From NCBI GenBank assembly GCA_035535015.1, contig DATLQU010000038.1, forward strand, positions 1 through 39,903: a stretch of DNA of 39,903 nt, in the 5' to 3' direction. Below, one piece after another: positions 1 to 8,153 of the stretch; position 1 is the first letter of the stretch, and every line of letters starts with the position of its first letter. Below the pieces are notes generated by a model. It was not told the DNA's origin. It saw only the letters and a list, made by a program, of their open reading frames with translations, and made no database searches. This stretch comes from Palsa-661 sp035535015 (GTDB taxonomy: Bacteria; Actinomycetota; Acidimicrobiia; Acidimicrobiales; UBA8190). A program made the position numbers and the translations under genes.

Positions 1-148
1 CCTTGATGACGATGGCAACGCCACCTTCACCTTCAAGGGCACCTCGTGCGCCTCTGGGCCTTCGCAGGTGATCGCCGACGTGCTGGCTGGTACCCACCAG
101 ACGTACGTCACCACGTTCACCGTCGACCCGCCGGCACCGACTATCTGA
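1..148 (+). CDS. C-terminal end of a probable exported protein (partial)
   Basis: An open frame enters from the left edge, with codons counted from base 2, and ends at TGA 146-148. The 48 visible residues are rich in Thr, Ala, Gly and Val, contain a single Cys, and end in a Pro-rich tail (VDPPAPTI). This suits the last beta-strand-rich domain of a secreted or surface protein, but no family can be named from this piece. A strong hairpin follows about 35 bases downstream, so this is probably the end of its transcript. Confidence 0.55.
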   Translation, partial: LDDDGNATFTFKGTSCASGPSQVIADVLAGTHQTYVTTFTVDPPAPTI

Positions 149-181
149 GCCAAGGCTTAGATCGGCAGTACCAAAGACGGT

Positions 182-225
182 AAGAGCGGGAAGGGGGGCG
201 CACTGCGCCCCCCTTCCCGACTCTT
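182..225 (+). terminator. Long GC-rich hairpin, probable transcription terminator
   Basis: The left arm 182-202 pairs with 204-225 almost perfectly, with one extra base in the right arm and a tiny loop. It sits just after the stop codon of the partial gene. There is no T-tract, which is usual for high-GC actinobacterial terminators. Confidence 0.7.
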
Positions 226-341
226 GGGGACAGTGCGAGCCAACCGCACGACACCCCAGGCCGGGCGGCGCACGCGGAGACGTGCCGGCATCGGCGGCGA
301 GACGGGGTGGGTCGATCGACACCGGTCGAGCGACTTAGGAC

Positions 342-1595
342 ATGATCAGAAGCGGCGGGGGGCCGAGAAGGATGTCAGGCAATAACCGGGCGGTGATCTC
401 CACGGTGCTCTTCGCCGTCGTCGTCGCCCTGACGGGATCTCTGGTGCTCTTCCTGGGGTCGGCCGCCGGGGCCGCCGGCCCCTCACACCGGGTCGTGGCG
501 GCCAAGGCCCACGGCCCCAGGCAACTGAGCGAGTTGATCGCCTCCGACGCTTGGACCGGCGACGACTTCGGATGGTCAGTCGCCGTCTCGGGTTCGACCG
601 CCGTGGTGGGGGCCCCCTACGCCGGCGCCTACAAGGGCGCCGCCTACATCTTCTCCAAGACGGGCAAGACCTGGACGCAGACCCAGACACTGTCCGCCTC
701 CGACGCCGCCCCGGGCAACGAGTTCGGCTGGTCGGTGGCCATCTCCGGCACCACGGTGGCCGTGGGCTCTCCCGGCACCTACTTCGGCATCGGCACGGCC
801 TACGTCTTCACCGATACCGGGGGTACCTGGACCCAGCAGTCCGAGTTCAGCGCCACCGACGCCATGGGCGGCGACAAGTTCGGCTACTCGGTGGTCACCT
901 CGGGTTCGTCGGTCATGGTGGGCGCCGACGGCCACAGCGCCCGAAAGGGAGCCGTCTACATCTACACCGAGAATGCCGGGAGCTGGCCCCTGCAGGTCGA
1001 GCTCACGGCCTCCGACGGACTCCCGTCCGACATGTTCGGCTGGTCGATGGCCGTCTCGGGCTCGACCCTGGTGGTCTCCGCTGTCCGACATGCGGCCAAC
1101 GGCGCCATCTACGTCTTCACCGACACCGGCGGCACCTGGAGCCAGGTGGCCGAGCTCAAAGCGGGCGACGGTGCCGACGACGACTACTTCGGCGACAAAG
1201 TCGCCGTCTCGGGTCGCCTCATCGTGGCCGGCGCCCCCGGACACAACAAGACCACCGGTGCCGCCTACATCTTCCGTGGCGCCGGAGCCAACTGGACCGA
1301 GGTGGGCGAACCGACGGCGTCGGACGGCGCCGCCAACAATTGCTTCGGCTGGTCGGTCGGCCTGTCGGGTACCACCGTGCTCGTGGGTGCCGAGCAGCAC
1401 AACGCCGCCGCCGGCGCCGCCTACGTCTTCAAGAAGTCCGGCTCCACGTGGAAGCAGCAACCCGATCTCACGGCGGGCGATGCCGCCGCCGGCAACGAAT
1501 TCGGCTACTCGGCGTCGCTGTCGGGAAACACGGCCGTCATCGGGGCTGACAACGCCGAGGGTGGCGCCGGGTCGGCCTACATCTTCAAGGTCTGA
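342..1595 (+). CDS. Exported FG-GAP repeat protein, predicted seven-bladed beta-propeller
   Basis: The 417-residue product starts with a basic stretch and a hydrophobic segment (about residues 18-46, ending Ala-rich), so it is exported or anchored. The rest is seven copies of a repeat of about 52 residues. Each has an FGWSVAVSG-type strand, a VVGAP-type strand, a GAAYIF strand and a TW...Q-L-A-DG link; FG pairs recur near residues 76, 128, 180 and 232. This is the FG-GAP/integrin-alpha style repeat, and seven copies make a closed propeller. Such proteins usually bind ligands or carbohydrates outside the cell. The start is uncertain: ATG 372, ten codons later, would give a more typical signal peptide, and neither ATG has a well-spaced ribosome binding site. 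The gene is convergent with the lipoprotein gene, 24 bases away. Confidence 0.85.
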   Translation: MIRSGGGPRRMSGNNRAVISTVLFAVVVALTGSLVLFLGSAAGAAGPSHRVVAAKAHGPRQLSELIASDAWTGDDFGWSVAVSGSTAVVGAPYAGAYKGAAYIFSKTGKTWTQTQTLSASDAAPGNEFGWSVAISGTTVAVGSPGTYFGIGTAYVFTDTGGTWTQQSEFSATDAMGGDKFGYSVVTSGSSVMVGADGHSARKGAVYIYTENAGSWPLQVELTASDGLPSDMFGWSMAVSGSTLVVSAVRHAANGAIYVFTDTGGTWSQVAELKAGDGADDDYFGDKVAVSGRLIVAGAPGHNKTTGAAYIFRGAGANWTEVGEPTASDGAANNCFGWSVGLSGTTVLVGAEQHNAAAGAAYVFKKSGSTWKQQPDLTAGDAAAGNEFGYSASLSGNTAVIGADNAEGGAGSAYIFKV

Positions 1596-1619
1596 TCCTC
1601 GTTTCCGGATGAGCCGCTC

Positions 1620-2663
1620 TCAGCGGTAGCTGAGGGCGCGGCCGAGCGTGTCGAGGGCCAGGCAGAAGGTCGTCGTGGCGCAGGACACCGAGACGAGCCC
1701 CGCCGCACCGTCGATGGTCCGGGGGAGTGACCACGTGGTGCCGTCGAAGCTGACGACCCTCCCGCCGCTGTCCACGGCCACGCAGAAGGTGGGGCCGGCG
1801 CAGGACACCGAGACGAGGGCGGTGCTTCCGACGGCGGCTCCGACGCCGCTCGGGTCGACCGGTTGGGGGACGGACCAACTCGTCCCGTTCCAGGCCAGCA
1901 CGTTCCCCGCACTGTCGGTGGCCACGCAGAACGTGGTCGTCGGGCAGGAGACGGCCTCCAGTTGTCCCGACGTGTCGACGTCCTGCGGCTGTGTCCAGAC
2001 CCTGCCGTTCCACTGTGATGTGCCGCCCGTCGTGGCCATGCAGAAGCTGGCGTTGACACAGGAGATGTCGGTGGGCCCTCCCCAGGCGTTCACGGCCGAC
2101 GACCAGTGGCCGTCGTAGAAGTAGGCGTCGCCCTCGCCGTCGACGGTCACACAGAAGGTGCCTCCGGCGCAGGCCAGGGCCTGCAGGCCCTGCGCTCCCC
2201 CGAGCGTCTGGGCCGAACTCCAGGCCGTCCCGTTCCAGCCGACCACCTCGTTGCCACCGGGCATGGCCATACAGAACGTCGGACTCCCGCACGACAGGTC
2301 GGCGGCCGCCGGTGGGGAGGTACCACCCGAGCCTGTGACCGAGAGAGGGGTCGACCACCGCCTCCCGTCGTAGCGGTAGGACTTCCCGTCGGCGCTCAGA
2401 GCCATGCAGAAGGTGGGTGTGGGGCAGGCCACGGTGTGGACCGGCCGAACGGCGTCGATCACCGGCGAGGGCGCCGACCACGGGGACGGTGCGGTGCCGG
2501 TCGTCGTGGACCGTCCTGATGTGGTGATGGTCGTCGTCGAGGTGGCGCGGTGCGCGGTGTTCCCACCGCATCCGGCCGAGAGCAGCAGCAGCGTGACGAT
2601 CCCAAAAGATGACGCAGGACGTCGCCAGAAGGTCGTCGAAGGCACGGGCCGCCATTCTTCCAT
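1620..2663 (-). CDS. Lipoprotein with seven SC..FC repeats, predicted beta-propeller
   Basis: I chose ATG 2663 because a run of G (AGGGGG) lies just upstream on the coding strand; the frame stays open further back but has no better start. The 347-residue product has a signal peptide with a lipobox (LLSAGC, Cys about residue 32), then a Thr/Ser-rich linker. Seven repeats of about 45 residues follow, each with V-S-C-x4-FC-x-A, a G-x-V/Y strand and a W-N/D-G-x-x-W-S end. The paired cysteines in each repeat suggest disulfides outside the cell. The repeat count and strand pattern suggest a seven-bladed propeller. Function is not known to me; a binding or sensing role at the cell surface is inference. 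It is convergent with the FG-GAP gene and divergent from the DUF4011-like gene. Confidence 0.8.
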   Translation of the reverse strand: MEEWRPVPSTTFWRRPASSFGIVTLLLLSAGCGGNTAHRATSTTTITTSGRSTTTGTAPSPWSAPSPVIDAVRPVHTVACPTPTFCMALSADGKSYRYDGRRWSTPLSVTGSGGTSPPAAADLSCGSPTFCMAMPGGNEVVGWNGTAWSSAQTLGGAQGLQALACAGGTFCVTVDGEGDAYFYDGHWSSAVNAWGGPTDISCVNASFCMATTGGTSQWNGRVWTQPQDVDTSGQLEAVSCPTTTFCVATDSAGNVLAWNGTSWSVPQPVDPSGVGAAVGSTALVSVSCAGPTFCVAVDSGGRVVSFDGTTWSLPRTIDGAAGLVSVSCATTTFCLALDTLGRALSYR

Positions 2664-2764
2664 GGCCCCCTGTCGCCGACGGACCAGGGAAAGGCCCGAC
2701 CGACCGTGGCAAGGATCGCTTCCCGAGCCCTCGCCCAGCACTTCGACCACTTCCGTGACACCGC

Positions 2765-2803
2765 TGACAAACGGTTCCGACAAACGGTTCTGACAAACGG
2801 TTC
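2765..2803. repeat. Three tandem 13-bp repeats (YGACAAACGGTTC)
   Basis: Three consecutive copies lie at 2765-2777, 2778-2790 and 2791-2803 and differ only in the first base. The core ACCGTTTGT also occurs once in the opposite orientation at 2857-2865. They lie between the divergent lipoprotein and DUF4011-like genes, as expected for operator sites of a regulator acting on one or both. Confidence 0.75.
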
Positions 2804-2820
2804 TGTGAGAACCCTGTCAG
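2790..2820. promoter_or_regulatory. Bipartite inverted repeat overlapping the third 13-bp repeat
   Basis: CTGACA (2790-2795) pairs with TGTCAG (2815-2820), and inside it GGTTC (2799-2803) pairs with GAACC (2809-2813) around loop TGTGA. The last tandem repeat forms the left arm. It could be an operator or an RNA hairpin in the leader of the leftward lipoprotein transcript. Confidence 0.5.
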
Positions 2821-2854
2821 CGGTCTGGTGCCCAAGGGATTTCTCCATTTCGGG

Positions 2855-2873
2855 GTACCGTTTGTGTTGTGCA
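2855..2873 (+). promoter_or_regulatory. Candidate shared cis-element, copy 1
   Basis: These 19 bases match 26083-26101 at 17 of 19 positions (consensus GTACCRTKTGTGTTGTGCA). Both copies lie about 90-115 bases upstream of a rightward start codon, here ATG 2966. A shared promoter or activator site is inference. Confidence 0.45.
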
Positions 2874-2965
2874 CGCGTTGGGCAAATGACTCCTCAGCGC
2901 GTACCATTCGGACATGCCCGTTGGGGCGGGCGCGAAGACAGAGGCCGGTTGAGGTATGGAGCCCG

Positions 2966-4654
2966 ATGAGTGATCGCGGTCAGATGTCGTCGCCCGCACC
3001 CTCCGAGGCGCGTCCCGACCGGGACAGGCCGGTGGGCACCCTGGTGGTCGGGGACGAACGTTTCGATTTCGGCGTCCGCAACACCCTGCTCTACTTCAAG
3101 GACCTGAAGCAGGCCACCCTCGACCTCTCGCCCGGTTCGGGTGCCGCCCCGGCCGCCGTGGCCCGGCTTCTCGGCTCCCACCGGGTCTCGCTCTCGGAGG
3201 TTTTCGGCGCCGATCCCGATGCGCTGCGCGACGCCACCAAGCGGGTCCGCGCCATCTCCTACCGGGCTCAGCGAAACGTCGACAAGGGAACGGAGACCAC
3301 CCTGGGCATCGCCTGGGGTATAGCCACCTGGGACAACGGGAGGTCCACCACCCCGGCCGCCCCCATCGTGCTCCGCGAGGCGGCCGTGGCCCGTCGCGCC
3401 GGCGACGGCGAGGACTTCTATCTGGCCGTCGAAGGCGGCTGGAGCCTGAACGCCACCCTGCTGCACCTGCTCGAGGTCGACTTCGGCGTCGACGTCGAGG
3501 TGGGCGCGCTGCTGGACCTGGTCGAACAGCTGGCCGACCACGTCCAACCCGTCGACCTCTTCGAGCGCGTGGCCAAGATCGCCCACGACGTTCCCGGCTT
3601 CCTCATCGTCCCCCGGGTCGTCCTCGGAGCCGTTCCCCGGGGTCCCATGCTGGCCATCCGGGACATCGACCCTTCGGAGCAGCGGCCGCGCCAAGATGTC
3701 GTGGCCGAGCCCGAAGTGGCGGAGCCGGTCGCGCCAACCGAGCCCGCTGAAGACGAGAACGGGGACGAGATCCTGGCCCGCACCATCGAGCTCTTCCGCA
3801 CCGGCACCCTCAATCCGGCCCGGCTCCCTGCGGGGTCGACCGAGCGGCGCGTCCTCGAGGAGGTCGGGCCCGACGCCGTGATCGCCGAGATCACCGCCAC
3901 CCTGCGGGCCGACGGCTGGCCCGAACCGCTGGTCGAGCACGCCGATTCCGGTCTCCGGGTCCGGGCCCCGGCCGATCTGCTCCAGCGCTGGTTCGATGCC
4001 AGTGCCCAGCGGCCGAGACCGTCGCACTGGGACGCCACCCATTTCGCACTCTGGGGACTGGCCGCCGCCCCCACGGCGGGAACGCCGGCCATCGCGTCGG
4101 TCGGCCGTTGGGCGCAGAAGCGCCATCACCCGATCCTGGTGGCCTGGCAGCTCGTGGCCCAACGGCGCAACGGCGGCGCCCGTGGCCGTCGCCGCCGGCG
4201 CAAGCTCTTTCGCGCCCCGCACCGCATCCCCCTACCCCGCGGCCTCGACCAGGCCCTCTGGGGTCTGCCCGTCGACCTGTTGGTGGAGTGGGCCGCCTGG
4301 GTGTTCCGGCAGTGGCCGGGGGCGCCGATCGAGTTGCTCCTGCCCTCCGGGACGCCGGCGCTCGTCAGTTCCTGGTACGACCGGGCCCGCCCGATCGCCG
4401 AACTGGCGGTGAAGACGTGGATTCCCTTCGCCGCCGTGGACAGCGACCTGGGCCGGTCGGCCAACCGCTGGGTCAAGCATCTGACGGTGGCCTGCGAGGG
4501 CGGGGGAGCGCCCCTGGCCTCCTGGTTCGAGCGCTCGACCGTGGCCGCCGCCGAGGCGGTGGCGCTCCGGCTCGGGGCCACCGGCACCGCCGGTGGCCGC
4601 CGGGGTCGCGCCAAGCGTCGATCCCCGGTCGCCTCCGCCGATCACGCCATCTGA
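2966..4654 (+). CDS. DUF4011-like protein without a helicase domain
   Basis: ATG 2966 is preceded by GGAG at a usable distance; the frame is open further left, but those codons look non-coding. The 562-residue product has no signal peptide or membrane segment. Residues about 35-200 resemble the N-terminal DUF4011 module of very large superfamily I helicase proteins: a leading RNTLLYFKDLKQATLDL segment, an arginine-rich helix, then TTLGIAWGIATW, an APIVLRE strand, and an SLNATLLHLLEVDFGVDV region. In those proteins a helicase and usually a nuclease domain follow. Here a short acidic linker leads to a different C-terminal half, rich in Trp and Arg, with no Walker A motif. The C-terminal half has a basic cluster (RGRRRRRK) that could contact nucleic acid. 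Function is unknown; a partner or regulator of nucleic-acid processing is inference. It is convergent with the deacetylase gene. Confidence 0.8.
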   Translation: MSDRGQMSSPAPSEARPDRDRPVGTLVVGDERFDFGVRNTLLYFKDLKQATLDLSPGSGAAPAAVARLLGSHRVSLSEVFGADPDALRDATKRVRAISYRAQRNVDKGTETTLGIAWGIATWDNGRSTTPAAPIVLREAAVARRAGDGEDFYLAVEGGWSLNATLLHLLEVDFGVDVEVGALLDLVEQLADHVQPVDLFERVAKIAHDVPGFLIVPRVVLGAVPRGPMLAIRDIDPSEQRPRQDVVAEPEVAEPVAPTEPAEDENGDEILARTIELFRTGTLNPARLPAGSTERRVLEEVGPDAVIAEITATLRADGWPEPLVEHADSGLRVRAPADLLQRWFDASAQRPRPSHWDATHFALWGLAAAPTAGTPAIASVGRWAQKRHHPILVAWQLVAQRRNGGARGRRRRRKLFRAPHRIPLPRGLDQALWGLPVDLLVEWAAWVFRQWPGAPIELLLPSGTPALVSSWYDRARPIAELAVKTWIPFAAVDSDLGRSANRWVKHLTVACEGGGAPLASWFERSTVAAAEAVALRLGATGTAGGRRGRAKRRSPVASADHAI

Positions 4655-4669
4655 ATCCCGGACCCCGGG

Positions 4670-4693
4670 CCGGTCGGGGTTTCTGCCGACCGG
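4670..4693. terminator. Hairpin between convergent genes
   Basis: CCGGTCGG (4670-4677) and CCGACCGG (4686-4693) form a perfect 8-bp stem with an 8-base loop, 16 bases after the stop of the rightward gene. It could end transcription from both sides. Confidence 0.5.
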
Positions 4694-4731
4694 TGGACCG
4701 ATCAGCCGATCAGAGGGGCGACCGAGCGCGA

Positions 4732-5505
4732 TCAGAGCGGGACGGGGAAGAACATCTCGCGTCCGCTCAGGAAGTGCCTCAGGAACGCCGGCCGCAGGCC
4801 TTCGGTGCTCTCCCCGCCGGCCGCCTCCGACATCTGCGAATGGAAGACCTCGACCGCCGTCCGCTTCCTCTCGAGATAGCCGGCGCTGCTCACCGTCTCG
4901 GCCGCCGACGCCGCCGCCACCGTCCGGGCCCACGACCGCGGTCGCTCCCACTGCCAGACGGGATAGGCCAGCAGTCGCACCCCGCCACCGGTGAGGGCGC
5001 GCCTCGTGGCCCGGGCCAGCGCCGCGTGGTCGCTGTGCGGATCGGCCTCCGACGTCACGAAGACCTCGTCCGGGCCATGGCTCCTCACGGCGTCGGCCAC
5101 GGCGTCCACCAGGGCATCACCGGCGCTGTCGAGTTGCGTCTCGGGAAACGCCAGATGGGTGACGGCCTCCTCGGGGAGACCGAGGACCCGGCACGATGCC
5201 CGGAGCTCGGCGTCGCGCACGGCGATGTTCTCCTCGCGTGGTCGCCACGGCGGCCAGGTGGCCCCGTCGCTGATCACGACCACCTGCACGGCCGAACCGG
5301 CGTCGAGCTTGCGCATCACCGTGGCGCCGCATCCGAGGGTCTCGTCGTCGGGGTGGGGGGCGAGCACCAGGCACGACCGCCTGCCGGTCGACGCCGTCAC
5401 GTCGGTGCCCCGCCGGCTCATGGATTCTCCGATCCACGCGGCGATGGGCAGCTTCACCGGAACGAGCGCCGACTCCACCCGACGCCGGGCTTCGGACATG
5501 GCCAT
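4732..5505 (-). CDS. PIG-L/LmbE family N-acetylglucosaminyl deacetylase-like protein
   Basis: The 257-residue product carries the zinc-binding signature of the PIG-L/LmbE fold: PHPDDE near residues 50-55 and the second ligand set PHSDH near 156-160. Related enzymes (MshB, Mca, BshB, eukaryotic PIG-L) remove N-acetyl groups from GlcNAc-containing substrates or cleave related amides. ATG 5505 overlaps the TGA of the flippase gene by one base (TGATG), so the two are translationally coupled. This placement, as last gene of the leftward arm of the polysaccharide locus, suggests deacetylation of an amino sugar in the surface glycan or its lipid-linked precursor. There is no signal peptide, so it probably acts inside the cell. 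A mycothiol-type role is possible but less likely here. Confidence 0.88.
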   Translation of the reverse strand: MAMSEARRRVESALVPVKLPIAAWIGESMSRRGTDVTASTGRRSCLVLAPHPDDETLGCGATVMRKLDAGSAVQVVVISDGATWPPWRPREENIAVRDAELRASCRVLGLPEEAVTHLAFPETQLDSAGDALVDAVADAVRSHGPDEVFVTSEADPHSDHAALARATRRALTGGGVRLLAYPVWQWERPRSWARTVAAASAAETVSSAGYLERKRTAVEVFHSQMSEAAGGESTEGLRPAFLRHFLSGREMFFPVPL

Positions 5506-7073
5506 CAGGCGGCCCCTCCCCGCCCGCCTCCGGACCCGATCTTGCGGACCACACCGAGCGCCCGTTCCCGCTCGCTCGCCGGCGCCCCCGTGGTCAGGTA
5601 GAGCACGAGATAGGTGACCGCGCCGGCGATGCCGATCACGAAGGCCCCGATGAACGAGTACCCGGTCAGTGCGCGCCCGGCCAGCAGGACGCCGGCGCAG
5701 GCGCCGGCGGGAAGGATGTGGGGCACGATGGCGCCGCGCACCACCTCGGACATGGCCACGTTGACGGCCCTGTTGCCGATCACGAGCAGCCCCGGAAGCC
5801 GCACCAGCAGCACACCCCCGAGCGTTCCCACCGCCACCCCCAACGGACCGATGGCGTTGGCCAGGATGATCGAGAGGACGACGTTCACCAGCACCTCGAT
5901 CCCCGACACCCAGCACAGCACCTTCAGGTCGCCCGATCCGAGGAGCACCTGGGCGAGACATTTCACCGGGGAGGCGAAACCCACGGCCAGGGCCAGGATG
6001 ACGAGAACGTGGGCCGAGGTGTCATAGCCGGGGCCCACCCAGCCCCGGATCCCGGGGCCGGCCAACACCATCAGAAGCAACGAGATCAGGACACCGACCA
6101 GCAGCGTCACCCGGATGCCGTCGATCACGATGTCCTTCAGGGCGTCGCGGTCCTTGTTGCGCAGGGTCGCCGACGCGTAGGGGAAGAACACGATGGCCAG
6201 CGAGTCGAGCGACAGGTTGGCCGCCTTGGCCAACTTGGCCCCCACGGCGTACACGGCGGCGGGTTTCACCCCGAGAACGATGCCGACGATGACCACGTCG
6301 CTGGCGGCCAGGGAGGTCTGGAGCAGCGCATAGACGAGGAACCAGCCCGAGATGTTGGCCGCGGCGCGCAGCCGGAGCTTGTCGATCAGCCGGGGCCGGA
6401 TCCGGGCGCCGGGGATGACGTGGCGGAGCATGGCCCAGCGCACGCCCTGGAAGCCCACCGTGATGGCCGAGGTGGCCACGGCCAGGGCGACGATCCCGCC
6501 CCCGAGGAGCACGACCACCACGCTGGCCACGGCGATGGCGATGCCCATCGAGGCGTTGGCCAACGACAGCAGGTCGAACCGCTGGTAGCCCCCGAGGGAC
6601 CCGCCGAAGGTGTCGCCGGGGATGGAGACGGCCAATCCCACGGCCAGCACGGTGACGCAGACGAACACCTCCCCGCGCATGTGCGGCGCGATTTGCACGA
6701 TGTGGGGGAAGAAGAAGGCGATCGCCACGCCGACCACCAGGGCGATCACACCCATGGGCACGAGCACGAAGAATGTGGTGTTGATCATCCGCACGGCCTG
6801 CTCGGGTCGCACGTGGGCATCCTCGGCCACCAGCTTCGTGCTGGCCCCACCGAAGCCGAGCTCGAACAACTCCAGATAGGCGACCACGGTGCTGGCCAGG
6901 ACCCAGATCCCGAAGGCGGTCCGGCCCAGATGGTGCAGCAGCAGCGGGGTCACCACGATGGCCGACACCGCCGTCACGGCCAGGGCCAAGTAATTGCTCA
7001 GGACGTTGGCTCCGAAGCGGTGGGGCAGAGCGCTCTCCGGGGCCGGTTCCGACACCGGGTCCCCATCGGTCAC
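5505..7073 (-). CDS. Wzx-type polysaccharide flippase (MOP superfamily membrane protein)
   Basis: The 522-residue product has about 12-14 hydrophobic helices. The opening NVLSNYLALAVTAVSAIVVTPLLLHHLGRTAFG is typical of the polysaccharide transporter branch of the MOP exporters (broken here only by description, key features being the conserved Asn, Tyr and the G-R-x-x-F-G turn). The expected role is flipping of undecaprenyl-linked oligosaccharide across the membrane. Confidence 0.88.
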   Translation of the reverse strand: MTDGDPVSEPAPESALPHRFGANVLSNYLALAVTAVSAIVVTPLLLHHLGRTAFGIWVLASTVVAYLELFELGFGGASTKLVAEDAHVRPEQAVRMINTTFFVLVPMGVIALVVGVAIAFFFPHIVQIAPHMRGEVFVCVTVLAVGLAVSIPGDTFGGSLGGYQRFDLLSLANASMGIAIAVASVVVVLLGGGIVALAVATSAITVGFQGVRWAMLRHVIPGARIRPRLIDKLRLRAAANISGWFLVYALLQTSLAASDVVIVGIVLGVKPAAVYAVGAKLAKAANLSLDSLAIVFFPYASATLRNKDRDALKDIVIDGIRVTLLVGVLISLLLMVLAGPGIRGWVGPGYDTSAHVLVILALAVGFASPVKCLAQVLLGSGDLKVLCWVSGIEVLVNVVLSIILANAIGPLGVAVGTLGGVLLVRLPGLLVIGNRAVNVAMSEVVRGAIVPHILPAGACAGVLLAGRALTGYSFIGAFVIGIAGAVTYLVLYLTTGAPASERERALGVVRKIGSGGGRGGAA

Positions 7074-7135
7074 GGCCCTGTCACCGTCTGCTCCATCGGT
7101 CTTCCCACTCTACGCGACGGCCGCGACCGAGAGAG

Positions 7136-8149
7136 CTACCGCCGCCGACCCGACCGCAGACCGTCGACGGCGCGTTTGAATGCCACGGCACCGCGCACCA
7201 CCGGATTGGGCAACGCCACCGCCAGGCGCAGCCGACGGAGCTGGGGCAGTCCCGGTCCTCCGAGGGCCTGCGCCGCCGCCACCGCCCTCCGGGCGTCGGC
7301 CGTCCGCCCGGCCAGCACCAGCGCCCGGGCCCGCCGCAGCTGCCAGCGGGCGCGCGGCAGCGACGTCAGGGCCACCTGGGCGTCGAGCCGGCCCCGGAGC
7401 CAGCCCTCCCAGAAGGCGAGCACGTCCTCGGCCACGCCGAGCCCGCTATCGGCTCCCCGCCAGGCTCCCGACTGTCCGAGATGCATCGAGTACGTCATCA
7501 GCACCTGGTCGAGGTAGTAGACGGGCCACCCCGCCTCGGCCATCGAGAGGAAGAACTGCAGGTCCCCACAGCACAGCTCGGGCCACTGCCGCGCCGGTCC
7601 CGCCCACAGCTCGCGGCGCCAGACGGCGTTGCCCTGCAACATGAACCACTCCTCGCCGAGCAGCACCTCGAGCAGGCCGTCGTTGCGGCCGGCTCGCAGG
7701 GCGATCGGCCACCGCTCCCCGTGGTCACCACCGCGGCCGCGGTCGAGCACCACCGCGCAGCAGGCCAATCCGATCTCGGGATCGTCGTCGAGTACCTCCA
7801 CCAGCCGGCCGAGGAACTCCGGCTCCCAGCGGTCGTCGTCGTGGAGCACGGCCATGTACCGACCCCGGGCCCGGTCGAGAAGGGCCCGGTGATTCTGCGA
7901 GAAGCCCAGCCGTTCGGGGTTCTGCCGGTAGTCCACCCGGGGATCATCGATCTCCGTCACCAGCGCCCGCGCCGCGCCGGTCTCGTCGCCGATCAGCAAC
8001 TCGAAGTCGCGGTACTTCTGACCGAGCACGCTCATCACCGCCGCCCTCACCTCGGAGGCCGTCCGTGCCATCGGCATGCACACGGAGACTGTCGGCCCAC
8101 CCACAGCCGCCTCTGTGTCTCTGATCCCGCCGTCGTCGACCCCGGCCAC
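7136..8149 (-). CDS. Glycosyltransferase family 2 protein
   Basis: The 337-residue product has a GT-A fold. The opening VSVCMPMARTASEV strand binds the nucleotide; QKYRDFELLIGDE follows near residue 45; the metal-binding HDDD occurs in YMAVLHDDDRWEP near residue 100. It is cytosolic, with no membrane segment. GTG 8149 starts 4 bases after the sortase stop codon, so both are on one transcript. It most likely adds one sugar to the growing lipid-linked repeat unit; donor and acceptor cannot be read from the sequence. The C-terminal 100 residues are Arg/Ala-rich and helical, as in many actinobacterial GT2 proteins. Confidence 0.88.
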   Translation of the reverse strand: MAGVDDGGIRDTEAAVGGPTVSVCMPMARTASEVRAAVMSVLGQKYRDFELLIGDETGAARALVTEIDDPRVDYRQNPERLGFSQNHRALLDRARGRYMAVLHDDDRWEPEFLGRLVEVLDDDPEIGLACCAVVLDRGRGGDHGERWPIALRAGRNDGLLEVLLGEEWFMLQGNAVWRRELWAGPARQWPELCCGDLQFFLSMAEAGWPVYYLDQVLMTYSMHLGQSGAWRGADSGLGVAEDVLAFWEGWLRGRLDAQVALTSLPRARWQLRRARALVLAGRTADARRAVAAAQALGGPGLPQLRRLRLAVALPNPVVRGAVAFKRAVDGLRSGRRR

Positions 8150-8153
8150 GGCG

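Noticed and set aside
2765..2803. Possible CRISPR or iteron array
   Set aside because: The repeats are contiguous without spacers and there is no cas or replication gene.
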